From Jiangella mangrovi (GTDB taxonomy: Bacteria > Actinomycetota > Actinomycetes > Jiangellales > Jiangellaceae), in contig NZ_JACHMM010000001.1 in the NCBI RefSeq assembly GCF_014204975.1, forward strand, positions 4,650,001 through 4,714,000: a DNA stretch of 64,000 nucleotides, read 5' to 3'. The notes under the pieces were generated by a model. That model was not told the origin of the DNA. It worked only from the letters and a program-made list of their open reading frames with translations, and searched no databases. This document shows, piece after piece, positions 10,307 through 19,011 of the stretch. Position 1 is the first letter of the stretch. Each line of letters starts with the position of its first letter. The position numbers and the translations under genes were made by a program.

Positions 10307-10561
10307 GGAATCGGCGCCGCGCGCCCGCCCCGACACCGTCGACTGGCGACTTCCGCCGGACATGTCAGGTGCGAATGTCCAGTTCGTATGGATGCGCCTG
10401 CATAGCGAGTGGACATAGGCTCTGCGGGTAGGGGTCAAGCCGGGGCCGATCGGAACCTCTGCGACCACTCACACGTCGCACACTGCAACACTGGAAAGCG
10501 GGAGTTCCGCGATCGGCCGAGGCACGTCACGCCGACGAGGTCGGGGATCGAAGGAGGAAAC

Positions 10562-11569
10562 GTGCCTGAGCCGTTCAACCCGGGCCGTCAGCCACGGCCG
10601 AGCGAACAGGTGTCGGAGCTGGCGCTGTCCGACCTCGCCGACACCGCGGCGCGCATCCAGTCGGCCATCGGCTCGGTGGTCGAGGGCAAGCCCGAGGTCA
10701 TCAAGCTGGCGCTGACGGTGCTGCTGGCCGAGGGCCACATCCTCATCGAAGACGTTCCCGGTGTCGGCAAGACCATGCTGGCCAAGTCGGTCGCCCGGGC
10801 CATCGACTGCTCGGTGCGGCGCATCCAATTCACCCCCGACCTCATGCCCAGCGACGTCACCGGCGTCTCGGTGTTCAACCAGTCGACCCGCGAGTTCGAG
10901 TTCAAGCCCGGCGGCGTGTTCGCGAACATCGTCGTCGGCGACGAGATCAACCGCGCCTCGCCGAAGACGCAGTCGGCGCTGCTCGAGTGCATGGAGGAGC
11001 GGCAGGTCACCGTCGACGGCACCACCTACCAGCTCGAGGCGCCGTTCATGGTGGTCGCCACCCAGAACCCCATCGAGATGGAGGGCACCTACCCCCTCCC
11101 CGAGGCGCAGCGCGACCGGTTCATGATGCGGCTGTCCATGGGCTACCCGTCGCCGCAGGCCGAGATCGAGATGATCGACACGCACGGCTCCACCAGCGCG
11201 CTCGACCCGCTCGAGCCGGTCACCGACGCCGCGCACGTGCACAAGCTGGTCCGGCTGGTCCGCGGCGTGTACGTCGCCGACCCCATCAAGGAGTACGCGG
11301 TCGCCCTCACCAGCGCCACCCGCACGTCGCCCGACCTCCGGCTGGGCGCGTCGCCGCGGGCCACGCTGCACCTCATCCGCGCGGCCAAGGCGTGGGCCGG
11401 TCTCGAGGGCCGCGAGTACGTGCTGCCCGACGACATCCAGGCGCTGGCCGCGCCCGTGCTCGGCCACCGGCTGCTGCCCACGGCCGAGGCGCAGATCGGC
11501 CGCCGCGACGCCGCGGGCATCGTCGCCGACCTCGTGCAGCGCGTCCCGCAGCCCGAACCGGCGCGGTAG
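10562..11569 (+). CDS. MoxR-family AAA+ ATPase
   Basis: This is a cytoplasmic AAA+ ATPase of the MoxR group, usually acting as a chaperone together with DUF58/VWA proteins. The 335-residue product has Walker A GVGKT at 67-71 (EDVPGVGKTMLAKS), Walker B-like VVGDEINRA at about 124-132 and the sensor region ATQNPIEMEGTYPLPEAQRDRF. The GTG at 10562 has a strong AAGGAGG upstream; an ATG at 10409 in frame is not supported by coding sequence. It heads a three-gene operon with the DUF58 and transglutaminase genes. Confidence 0.92.
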   Translation: MPEPFNPGRQPRPSEQVSELALSDLADTAARIQSAIGSVVEGKPEVIKLALTVLLAEGHILIEDVPGVGKTMLAKSVARAIDCSVRRIQFTPDLMPSDVTGVSVFNQSTREFEFKPGGVFANIVVGDEINRASPKTQSALLECMEERQVTVDGTTYQLEAPFMVVATQNPIEMEGTYPLPEAQRDRFMMRLSMGYPSPQAEIEMIDTHGSTSALDPLEPVTDAAHVHKLVRLVRGVYVADPIKEYAVALTSATRTSPDLRLGASPRATLHLIRAAKAWAGLEGREYVLPDDIQALAAPVLGHRLLPTAEAQIGRRDAAGIVADLVQRVPQPEPAR

Positions 11570-11575
11570 CCGCCC

Positions 11576-12913
11576 ATGAACGACGCGCTGTCCGGACTGA
11601 CGCGGCGCGGCTGGGCCTTCCTGGCCGTGGGCGGCGGCGCCATCGTGGCCGCCGTCCTGGCCGGTCAGCGCGACGTGCTGCGGGTCGGCCTGCTGCTCGC
11701 CGTCATCCCCGCCATCAGCCTCGTCGTGGCGTTGCGCAGCCGGGTCCGGCTCGCGGCGTCGCGCTCCGTCGAGCCGCCACGGGTCTCCGTCGGCGAGCGG
11801 GCGACAGTGCACCTGCGGCTGGCCAACTCCGCCCGCATCCCCACCGGCGTCCTGCTGGTCGAGGACAGCATCCCGTTCACCCTGGGCGCGCGGCCGCGGT
11901 TCGTCCTCGACCACGTGTGGTCCCGGTTCCGCCGCGACGTCACGTACGCCATCGACCCCGTCGTGCGCGGGCGGTACAAGGTCGGCCCGCTGACGGTCCG
12001 GGTCACCGACCCGTTCGGCATGGTCGAGCTCAAGCGCGCGTTCAGCGACGTCGGCACGCTCATCGTCACGCCGACGGTGCACAAGCTGCCGCCCGTCCGG
12101 CTGGTCGGCGAGTGGAGCGGCAGCGGCGAGAGCCGGCCGCGGGCCATCGCCGCCGCGGGTGAAGAGGACGCCACCATCCGGGCCTACCGCATCGGCGACG
12201 ACATGCGCCGCGTGCACTGGCGGGCCACCGCGCACCACGGCGAGCTCATGGTCCGGCGCGAGGAACAGCCCTGGCAGAGCCGCGCCACCATCCTGCTCGA
12301 CACCCGCACCGCCGGGCACACCGGCGAGGGCATCGACTCCTCGCTCGAGTGGAGCGTCACGGCCGCCGCCTCCATGGGCGTCCACCTGGCCGAGCGCGGC
12401 TACGCCGTCCGGCTCGCCACCGACCACGGCAGCTCCGTCTCCACGAACTGGCACGACCCCGCCAGCGGACCCGGCGACGCCAAGGTCTCGCTGCTCGACG
12501 CGCTCGCCGTCGTCCAGCCGCAGCGCGACGCCTCCGTCGGGCGCTGGCCCGACCTCCTCAGCGGCGCCGACGCCGCCACCGGCCTGCTGGTCGGCGTGTT
12601 CGGCCGGCTCAGCGAGCAGGAGGCGCGGGTCGTCGCGAGCCTGCGACAGGGCTCCACGGCGGCCCTCGCCGTCGTCCTCGACGTCATGACCTGGACCTCG
12701 CTGGGCGAGAACACCCGCGAGCAGGTCCGGCTCACCGGCGCCGTCCAGGTGCTGCGCAGCGCCGGCTGGAACGTCATCGTCGCCAAGCGCGGCGAGCACC
12801 TGACCACGCTCTGGGAGCGTCTCGGCCTGCAGCGTCCCGCCGTCACGGCCCCCGTCGTCGAGCCCGCCGGCGCCACCGCGGCCACCGCCCCCAGCGGACG
12901 AGAGGTGCGTTGA
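11576..12913 (+). CDS. DUF58 domain membrane protein
   Basis: The 445-residue product has two N-terminal membrane segments (about 12-50), a beta-rich middle, and the DUF58 signature DDMRRVHWRATAHHGELMVRREE. DUF58 proteins resemble von Willebrand factor A folds and are nearly always encoded between a MoxR ATPase and a transglutaminase, as here. The exact reaction is unknown. The gene starts six bases after the moxR stop, and its TGA overlaps the next ATG (TGATG). Confidence 0.9.
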   Translation: MNDALSGLTRRGWAFLAVGGGAIVAAVLAGQRDVLRVGLLLAVIPAISLVVALRSRVRLAASRSVEPPRVSVGERATVHLRLANSARIPTGVLLVEDSIPFTLGARPRFVLDHVWSRFRRDVTYAIDPVVRGRYKVGPLTVRVTDPFGMVELKRAFSDVGTLIVTPTVHKLPPVRLVGEWSGSGESRPRAIAAAGEEDATIRAYRIGDDMRRVHWRATAHHGELMVRREEQPWQSRATILLDTRTAGHTGEGIDSSLEWSVTAAASMGVHLAERGYAVRLATDHGSSVSTNWHDPASGPGDAKVSLLDALAVVQPQRDASVGRWPDLLSGADAATGLLVGVFGRLSEQEARVVASLRQGSTAALAVVLDVMTWTSLGENTREQVRLTGAVQVLRSAGWNVIVAKRGEHLTTLWERLGLQRPAVTAPVVEPAGATAATAPSGREVR

Positions 12914-15279
12914 TGTCGTCGCTGAGTGCGCACGGCCGCCTGACCATCGTCGCGGCACTGGCCGCCTGGTTGTCGGTGCTGCCGCTGTTCGCCATCACGC
13001 TCACCGACGACTGGATCGTGCCCGCCGGCATCGCCGTCGCGCTGGTCGCCGGCACCGGCTACGTGCTGCGCAAGCTCGGCGTGCCGTCGCTGCTGGTGCC
13101 GGTCGCGCAGCTCGCCGTCGTGGTGCTGTGGCTCGGCGTGCTGGTGGCCAACGACGTCGCGCTGCTCGGCTTCATCCCCACCACCGACTGGGCCACCCGC
13201 CTCATCGACGTGTTCCAAGAGGGCACCGACGTCACGACGACGTACATCGCCCCGGTCCCGGTCCCCCGCGGCATCCTCATGCTCGTGGTCGGCGGCGCCG
13301 GCGTGGTGGCGGTGCTGGTCGACGCCGTGGCGGTCTGGTTGCGCAAGGTCCCGCTGGCCGGCATCCCGCTGGCGGCCTGCTACACCATCTCCGCGTCGGT
13401 GCTGGCCACGGGCCTCGACTGGTGGTGGTTCCTGCCGCCGGCGGTCGGGTTCCTGGCGCTGCTGGTGTCCGAGGGACGCACGCGGGTCGCGTCGTGGGGA
13501 CGCTCGGCCAGCCCGTCGGCGCGGCGCAGCGGCATCCCCGAGACCGACTCCCTGGCCCGCAACGGCCGCCGGGTCGGCGCGGTGGCGCTCATCGTGGCGG
13601 TGGCGGTGCCCGGCATGGCGCCGGTCCTGACCGAGGGCATGCTCGGCCCGGGACGTGGCGGGGGCGGGGGTGGCGGGCAGACCATCCGCACCGACAATCC
13701 CATCGTCGATCTCCAGCGCAACCTGCAGCGCCGCGAGAACGTCGAGGTCATGCAGTACACCTCGTCCGACGACGAGCCCGCCTACATCCGCATCGTCACC
13801 CTCGACGTGTTCGACGGCGAGGAGTGGAAGACCTCCGACCGGCCGGTGCCCAACTCCGTCGACAGCGGGATGCCCTGGCCGCAGGGCCTCGACAACGGCG
13901 AGTACCCGGTCGTCGAGTACGACATCCGGGTCACCGACGACTTCAGCTCCAGCTGGCTGCCGCTCCCCTACCCGACCCAGCGCATCGTCATCGACGGCGA
14001 CTGGCGCTTCCACGCCGAGACCCTCGACGTGGTGGCCGACGGCGACGACGTGCGGGCGCGCAGCTACACCGCCGACGCCCTCGCCCTGAACCCCAGCATC
14101 GAGCAGCTGCGCGGCGCCGGTTCCCCCAGCGACGACGTCGACGCCATGCTCGAGCTGCCCGACGACCTCCCGCCCGTGGTCACCGAGCTCGCCGACCAGA
14201 TCGTCGCCGACGCCGGGGCCACCGACTCCTTCACCGAGGCCGCCGCCCTCCAAGAGTGGTTCCGCGGCCCGAGCGGCGGGTTCACCTACGACATCCAGTC
14301 GCAGCCCGGGCACTCGTCCACGGCGCTCGAGGACTTCCTCGACGAACGCCGCGGCTACTGCGAGCAGTTCGCCGCCACCATGGCGATCATGGCCCGCTAC
14401 CTCGGCATCCCGGCCCGCGTCGCCGTCGGCTTCACCCCCGGCGACTCCCAGGGCAACGGGACCTGGCTGGTCCGCTCGCACGACTCCCACGCCTGGCCCG
14501 AGCTGTACTTCCAGGGCACCGGCTGGATCCGGTTCGAGCCCACCCCGGCGTCGGTCACCGGGCAGGCGCCCGACTGGACGCTCGTCCCCAACGCCAACCC
14601 CGAGACCCCTGAGACCAACCCGAACGCGCCGGCGCCGACGTCGTCGGCCACGGCGCCGGCCGTCCCGCGCGACGACCAGCTCGGTGGCGGCGGCGCGGCG
14701 GGCGCTCAGGGCTCCTCGTCGCAGTGGCCGCTGATCGTCATCGGTGCGCTGGCGCTGGTGGCGTTCTTCCTGACGCCGACGGTGGCTGCCCGGGTCGGCC
14801 GCGAGCTGCGCTGGCGGCGCGCCGGCGACGACCCCGCCCTGTCCGCCGAGGCCGCCTGGGCCGACCTGCGCGAAGTCTCGCGCGACGCGGGCATCGCCTG
14901 GGATCCCGCCGCGACCCCGCGCGTCACCGGCCGCCGGGTCGCCGAGGCGGCGTCCCTCGACGCCGACGAGCGCGAGGTGCTCAACCACCTGGTCGGCGCC
15001 GTCGAACGGGCCCGCTACGCCCGGCAGCCCGGCGCCGTCGAGGCGCTGCGCTCCGACACCGACCTCGTCCTGCGGCCCATCGCCCGGTCCGCCTCGCTGA
15101 GCCGGCGCGTCCAGGCGTTCCTGCTGCCGACCCGGCTGCGCGACTCCGCCGAAGAGGCCAACCGCCGGCTCATCGACGCCTTCGACTGGATCGACGTCAC
15201 CGGCGAGAAGATGCGGGCCGCCACCTCGTCGGCGGCCATCCGCCGTCGCGTCTCGTCGCCCCGCCGCACCGGCGGCTGA
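12913..15279 (+). CDS. Membrane transglutaminase-like protein (TgpA type)
   Basis: The 788-residue product has about six N-terminal membrane segments (to about 235), an extracytoplasmic transglutaminase-core domain, another membrane segment at about 604-624, and a cytoplasmic C-terminal DUF4129-like region. The catalytic Cys is C483 in ERRGYCEQFAATMA and the His is H526 in RSHDSHAWPELYF, with ARVAVGFTPG between, as in this family. A glycine run occurs at about 249-256. With MoxR and DUF58 it forms a conserved envelope-associated triad of unknown substrate. ATG overlaps the DUF58 stop. Confidence 0.9.
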   Translation: MSSLSAHGRLTIVAALAAWLSVLPLFAITLTDDWIVPAGIAVALVAGTGYVLRKLGVPSLLVPVAQLAVVVLWLGVLVANDVALLGFIPTTDWATRLIDVFQEGTDVTTTYIAPVPVPRGILMLVVGGAGVVAVLVDAVAVWLRKVPLAGIPLAACYTISASVLATGLDWWWFLPPAVGFLALLVSEGRTRVASWGRSASPSARRSGIPETDSLARNGRRVGAVALIVAVAVPGMAPVLTEGMLGPGRGGGGGGGQTIRTDNPIVDLQRNLQRRENVEVMQYTSSDDEPAYIRIVTLDVFDGEEWKTSDRPVPNSVDSGMPWPQGLDNGEYPVVEYDIRVTDDFSSSWLPLPYPTQRIVIDGDWRFHAETLDVVADGDDVRARSYTADALALNPSIEQLRGAGSPSDDVDAMLELPDDLPPVVTELADQIVADAGATDSFTEAAALQEWFRGPSGGFTYDIQSQPGHSSTALEDFLDERRGYCEQFAATMAIMARYLGIPARVAVGFTPGDSQGNGTWLVRSHDSHAWPELYFQGTGWIRFEPTPASVTGQAPDWTLVPNANPETPETNPNAPAPTSSATAPAVPRDDQLGGGGAAGAQGSSSQWPLIVIGALALVAFFLTPTVAARVGRELRWRRAGDDPALSAEAAWADLREVSRDAGIAWDPAATPRVTGRRVAEAASLDADEREVLNHLVGAVERARYARQPGAVEALRSDTDLVLRPIARSASLSRRVQAFLLPTRLRDSAEEANRRLIDAFDWIDVTGEKMRAATSSAAIRRRVSSPRRTGG

Positions 15280-15370
15280 CGGGCGTGTTTCGACGGACAT
15301 TCGGCGGTGCGGATCGACTGCTCGGCACTGGGGAGCGCCTGACGGATCAGCGAAACCGCGACCGGCCGAC

Positions 15371-15422
15371 GTGATCATCAAGGATTGGTGGGGTCATGGC
15401 CCCACCGATCCTTGATGATCAC
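15371..15422. repeat. Palindromic hairpin element A
   Basis: Two 23-base arms (15371-15393 and 15400-15422) pair at 22 of 23 positions, the exception being a G-T wobble, around the 6-base loop TCATGG. The outer end is GTGATCATCAAGG. It lies 91 bases beyond the transglutaminase gene, between it and the convergent DUF3040 gene. It may act as a terminator but is longer than needed, and its outer end matches hairpin B at 25364. Confidence 0.8.
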
Positions 15423-15509
15423 AGAGAGGTGCGGTGGCAGCGATACCAGACCGGGCACGAACAGAGGTCGCCTGCGGCATCACTCGCGTGGGGATCACCT
15501 CACTCGATC

Positions 15510-15530
15510 CAGGGCCGCTCCGCGGCCCTG
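15510..15530. terminator. Small GC hairpin between convergent genes
   Basis: CAGGGCCGC (15510-15518) pairs perfectly with GCGGCCCTG (15522-15530) around loop TCC. It is in the 455-base intergenic stretch after the transglutaminase gene. No T-run follows, so a terminator role is only plausible. The remainder of 15423-15683 shows no gene. Confidence 0.4.
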
Positions 15531-15683
15531 TGGGACGGCTGAATGCAGCCTCCGGCGGATGAGGTACGCGCGCACGTGAGGGATCTCTCATGCCGCTAGG
15601 TCCGGACCACCGGGCCTGGCGGGCGTCTCTGACGACGTCAGTGGCTACTCGGAGTCGGCATCTGCAGGTCGCGGACACGACGA

Positions 15684-15716
15684 AGCGCCGCCCCCGACGA
15701 TGACCGGGGCGGCGCT
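15684..15716 (-). terminator. Terminator hairpin after the DUF3040 gene
   Basis: AGCGCCGCCCC (15684-15694) pairs perfectly with GGGGCGGCGCT (15706-15716) across an 11-base loop, about 19 bases beyond the DUF3040 stop codon. GC-rich stem without U-tract, as is usual in actinomycetes. Confidence 0.65.
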
Positions 15717-15734
15717 CACGCGTGGATCAGAGGG

Positions 15735-16163
15735 CTACTGGCCGTAGCCGCGCTCGCGGCGGTTGCGCCACCGCTGCTCCATGCGCTCCATGAACGAGCC
15801 GCTGTTGCGCGGGCCCTTGGGGCGGCGCTGACGGCGGGGCGAACCGGGGCTGATGTCCGGGACGTCGCCCGCCGCGGCCGTGCCGTCGGTGGGCGGGACG
15901 CGCCGCCACGAGGTGACTGCGTAGAACGCCGAGCCGAGCATGACGACGAAACCCGCCACACCCAGCGCGATCACCTGCGTCACCGCGCCGGTCATGAGCA
16001 TCACGACGCCGACGAGGAAGACCAGGCCGGCGAGTACCGCACGCCGCCGGTACCGCCGCCGAAGATCCGCGCCACGCATCGCGGTGGCGAACTTCGGATC
16101 CTCGGCGAGCAGCGCCTGCTCCATCTGCTCGAGCAGCCGCTGCTCATGATCGGAGAGTGGCAC
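15735..16163 (-). CDS. DUF3040 small membrane protein
   Basis: The 142-residue product begins PLSDHEQRLLEQMEQALLAEDPKFAT, the signature of DUF3040, then has two adjacent membrane segments (about 47-90: AVLAGLVFLVGVVMLMTGAV and IALGVAGFVVMLGSAFYAV) and a basic, disordered C-terminus ending RRERGYGQ. The GTG at 16163 follows GGAGG at a good distance, whereas a longer open frame upstream is not family-like. Genes of this family commonly sit close to mraZ in actinomycetes, but the function is unknown. Confidence 0.88.
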   Translation of the reverse strand: MPLSDHEQRLLEQMEQALLAEDPKFATAMRGADLRRRYRRRAVLAGLVFLVGVVMLMTGAVTQVIALGVAGFVVMLGSAFYAVTSWRRVPPTDGTAAAGDVPDISPGSPRRQRRPKGPRNSGSFMERMEQRWRNRRERGYGQ

Positions 16164-16340
16164 CGTTCCCCTCCAATGAACACGGAAACCTATGGGCACC
16201 TGCTGTAAGGACCAGCATATGCGGCCGACGCCACGCAGGAAAGCCAGCCGCTCGGCCGAAGCCGGTGGATCTGCCGGACCGTCATGCCAGTACAGCACAC
16301 GTCATGGCGCGACGGGCGAGATCACCCGATTCGGGCGAGA

Positions 16341-17087
16341 TCAGCCGCCGGGCCGCACCGCCAGCACGTGCAGCGCCCCCGCGACGGGCCGGAACGCCGG
16401 ATGGGCGACGACGGCCGCCTCGAGCTCGGCCAGGGCGGCCACCTCGGCCGGGTCGTCGACGGCGCTGCCGGGGACGAGGTCGGTGAGGACCCGGACGCCG
16501 TGCACCCCGGTGACCTCGAGCCCGGCCTCCTCCAGCAGCGCCCTGACGCCGTCCTCGTCGAATCGGCGCGGCAGCGGGTCGGACCCGCCCCACCGCCCGT
16601 CGGGGTCGTCGAGCAGCCGGCGCGCGTCGGCCAGGTGGCCGGCCAGCGCCTTGGCCAGCACGGCCGCGTAGCGCTGGGCGACGAGGACGCTGGCGACGCC
16701 GCCCGGGCGCAGGCAGGCCGCGAGCCCGGCCACCGCCCCGGGGACGTCGTCGACGACCTCGAGCACCCCGTGGCACACGACGACGTCGACATCGTCAGCG
16801 ACCGCCGCCAGTCCCGCCGCATCGCCCTGGACGGCCGTGACCCGCTCGGCGACGCCCGCCTCGGCGGCCCGGCGCGCCAGCGTGGCCAGCGCGTTCGGGC
16901 TCGGGTCGACGACGGTGACGCGGTGGCCGATGCGGGCCAGCGGCACGGCGAACACGCCACTCCCGCCGCCGAGGTCGACGATGTCGAGCACCCGGCGGCC
17001 GGTGGACGTGGTCAGCGCGGCCAGTGCCTCGTACAGCTGGGCCCAGACGGCCTCGGTGCGCGGGTTGCGCCGGACACGCTCGTTCAT
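16341..17087 (-). CDS. Class I SAM-dependent methyltransferase
   Basis: The 248-residue product has the SAM motif I VDLGGGSGVFAVPLA (about 37-51), the acidic end of strand 2 VTVVDPSPNALA, and the post-motif VVVCHGVLEVVDDVPGAV, followed by LRPGG. The fold is a cytoplasmic Rossmann methyltransferase of the Methyltransf_11/25 type. The substrate cannot be read from the sequence. Four bases separate it from the aldo/keto reductase gene upstream, so the two are probably cotranscribed. The upstream side toward DUF3040 (16164-16340) shows no gene. Confidence 0.85.
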   Translation of the reverse strand: MNERVRRNPRTEAVWAQLYEALAALTTSTGRRVLDIVDLGGGSGVFAVPLARIGHRVTVVDPSPNALATLARRAAEAGVAERVTAVQGDAAGLAAVADDVDVVVCHGVLEVVDDVPGAVAGLAACLRPGGVASVLVAQRYAAVLAKALAGHLADARRLLDDPDGRWGGSDPLPRRFDEDGVRALLEEAGLEVTGVHGVRVLTDLVPGSAVDDPAEVAALAELEAAVVAHPAFRPVAGALHVLAVRPGG

Positions 17088-17091
17088 CGGG

Positions 17092-18153
17092 TCACGCGTC
17101 GCTCGACCGGGCCCAGATGTTCAGGCCGGACTCGACCGCGTGCTTGTCGATCTCGTTCAGCTCGTCGTCGCTGAAGTCGAGCCGGTCGAGGGCGCCCAGG
17201 CTGTCGTCGAGCTGCGCCACCGTCCGGGCGCCGATGAGCACCGACGTCACCCGCTCGTCGCGCAGTGCCCACGACAGCGCCAGCTGCGCGAGCGTCTGGT
17301 CGCGCGACTCCGCGATGCCGTTCAGGGCCCGCAGCCGCGCGACGACGTCGTCGGTGACGAGCGACGGCGAGAACGAGCCGCCCCGGGCCGCTCGCGAGTC
17401 CTCGGGGACGCCGCCGAGGTACTTGTTCGTCAGCAGCCCCTGCGCCAGCGGCGAGAAGGCGATGATGCCGAGGCCCTCGTCGCCGCACGCCTCGGTCAGG
17501 CCGGCCTCGATCCAGCGGTTGAACATCGAGTAGGACGGCTGGTGGATGGCCAGCGGCGTGCCCAGCTCGCGCATGATGGCCGCCGCCTCGCGCGTCCGCT
17601 CCGGCGAGTAGGACGAGATGCCGGCGTACAGCGCCCGCCCGGACCGCACCGCGGTGTCGAGGGCGCCCATGGTCTCCTCGAGCGGCGTGTCGGGATCGAA
17701 CCGGTGCGAGTAGAAGATGTCGACGTAGTCCAGCCCCATGCGGTCCAGCGACGCGTCGAGGCTGGCCAGCAGGTACTTCCGCGAGCCCCACTCGCCGTAC
17801 GGGCCGGGCCACATGTCGTAGCCGGCCTTCGTCGAGATGATCAGCTCGTCGCGGTACGGGCGGAAGTCCTCGGCGAAGATGCGGCCGAAGTTCTTCTCCG
17901 CCGACCCCGGCGGCGGGCCGTAGTTGTTGGCCAGGTCGAAGTGCGTGACGCCGCGGTCGAACGCGGTACGCAGGATGGCCCGCTGCGTGGCCAGCGGCGA
18001 CTCGTCGCCGAAGTTCTGCCACAGGCCCAGCGAGACGGCGGGCAGCTTCAGGCCGGTGCGGCCGCTGCGGCGGTAGGGGGTGTCGATGTAGCGCGCCTCG
18101 TCGGCCCGGTACGGCGCGCCTACGTGGAGGTTCTTTTGCGGACGGTCAGCCAT
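17092..18153 (-). CDS. mgrA: Aldo/keto reductase, MgrA/YghZ type
   Basis: This NADPH-dependent cytoplasmic reductase resembles E. coli YghZ (L-glyceraldehyde 3-phosphate reductase, methylglyoxal detoxification). The 353-residue product shows the tetrad in FDLANNYGPPPGSAE (Asp, Tyr), STKAGYDMWPGPYGEWGSRKYL (Lys) and DIFYSHRFDP (His). The motif MWPGPYG is typical of this subgroup. Its ATG is only 18 bases from the start of the divergent gene at 18172. Confidence 0.88.
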   Translation of the reverse strand: MADRPQKNLHVGAPYRADEARYIDTPYRRSGRTGLKLPAVSLGLWQNFGDESPLATQRAILRTAFDRGVTHFDLANNYGPPPGSAEKNFGRIFAEDFRPYRDELIISTKAGYDMWPGPYGEWGSRKYLLASLDASLDRMGLDYVDIFYSHRFDPDTPLEETMGALDTAVRSGRALYAGISSYSPERTREAAAIMRELGTPLAIHQPSYSMFNRWIEAGLTEACGDEGLGIIAFSPLAQGLLTNKYLGGVPEDSRAARGGSFSPSLVTDDVVARLRALNGIAESRDQTLAQLALSWALRDERVTSVLIGARTVAQLDDSLGALDRLDFSDDELNEIDKHAVESGLNIWARSSDA

Positions 18154-18171
18154 GCTGCGAACCTATCGCTC

Positions 18172-19011
18172 GTGCCCCCGTCCCGTGGCAGCGACCGCCC
18201 CCGTCCCGACCGGTTCGCCGGAGCGCACGACATCGAGTCCGGGACGGCGGAGCTGATCGCCGACCGTTCCGACCCCGGCGGCTGGTCGATCATGGTCAAC
18301 GGCGTGCCCAGCTCCTACGTCCACCTCGGCGACCCGACCCGGCTGGACTTCGAGTACATGCAGTGGATGGGGCACGTCCTGGACGCCGCGGGACCGCCGG
18401 GCGCGGCGCCCGACGCGCCGCTGCCCACCGTGCACATCGGCGGGGCCGGCTGCACGCTCGCGCTGTACGTGGCGGCGACGCGGCCCGGCTCGCCGCAGAC
18501 GGTGTTCGAGATCGACGCCGCGCTGGTCACGCTGATGCGCCAGGCGTTCGGGCTGCGGTCGGTGCGCGGGCTGCGGCTGAAGGCGGCTGACGGGCTGGTG
18601 GGGCTGGCGTCGTTGCCCGACGCGCATTCCGCGGTCGTCGTCCGCGACGCGTTCGACGGCGCCCGAGTGCCGCCGCACCTGGTGACGACGGAGTTCTACG
18701 CCGAGGTCGCGCGGGTGCTGACGCCCGGCGGGCTCTACGCCGGCAACGTCGCCGACACCGCGCAGGTGCGCGAGTCGCGGGTCGAGGCGGCGACGGCGCT
18801 CGAGGTGTTCGCGCACGTGGCCCTGATCGCGGAGCCCGGGCAGCTGCGCGGACGCCGGTACGGCAACGTGGTGCTGCTGGCGTCGCAGCAGCCGCTGCCG
18901 TCGGACGTGCTGGTCCGCAAGCTCGCCGGCGGCGCCGTCCGGGCCCGCTACGTCGAGCCGTCGCGGGTGAAGGAGCTGGTGGCCGGAGTGAAGCCGCGGA
19001 GGTCGTCGTGA
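18172..19011 (+). CDS. Spermidine synthase-like (SpeE-fold) protein
   Basis: The 279-residue product resembles actinobacterial spermidine synthase-like methyltransferases: GGWSIMVNGVPSSYVHLGDPT, DFEYMQWMGHVLD, a nucleotide loop HIGGAGCTLALYV and FEIDAALVTLMRQAFGL. The usual GGGDG loop of true spermidine synthases is replaced by GGAGC, so aminopropyl transfer is doubtful. The GTG at 18172 is used because conserved residues begin soon after it; it would give a very short or absent leader. Its stop overlaps the oxidase start as GTGA. Confidence 0.75.
   Translation: MPPSRGSDRPRPDRFAGAHDIESGTAELIADRSDPGGWSIMVNGVPSSYVHLGDPTRLDFEYMQWMGHVLDAAGPPGAAPDAPLPTVHIGGAGCTLALYVAATRPGSPQTVFEIDAALVTLMRQAFGLRSVRGLRLKAADGLVGLASLPDAHSAVVVRDAFDGARVPPHLVTTEFYAEVARVLTPGGLYAGNVADTAQVRESRVEAATALEVFAHVALIAEPGQLRGRRYGNVVLLASQQPLPSDVLVRKLAGGAVRARYVEPSRVKELVAGVKPRRSS

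Noticed and set aside
10409-10561. Upstream extension of the MoxR protein to ATG 10409
   Set aside because: The extra 51 codons are not MoxR-like, and a strong AAGGAGG precedes the GTG at 10562.
10469-12958. 829-codon minus-strand frame over the MoxR and DUF58 genes
   Set aside because: Shadow frame; the plus strand encodes recognisable MoxR and DUF58 motifs in the same span.
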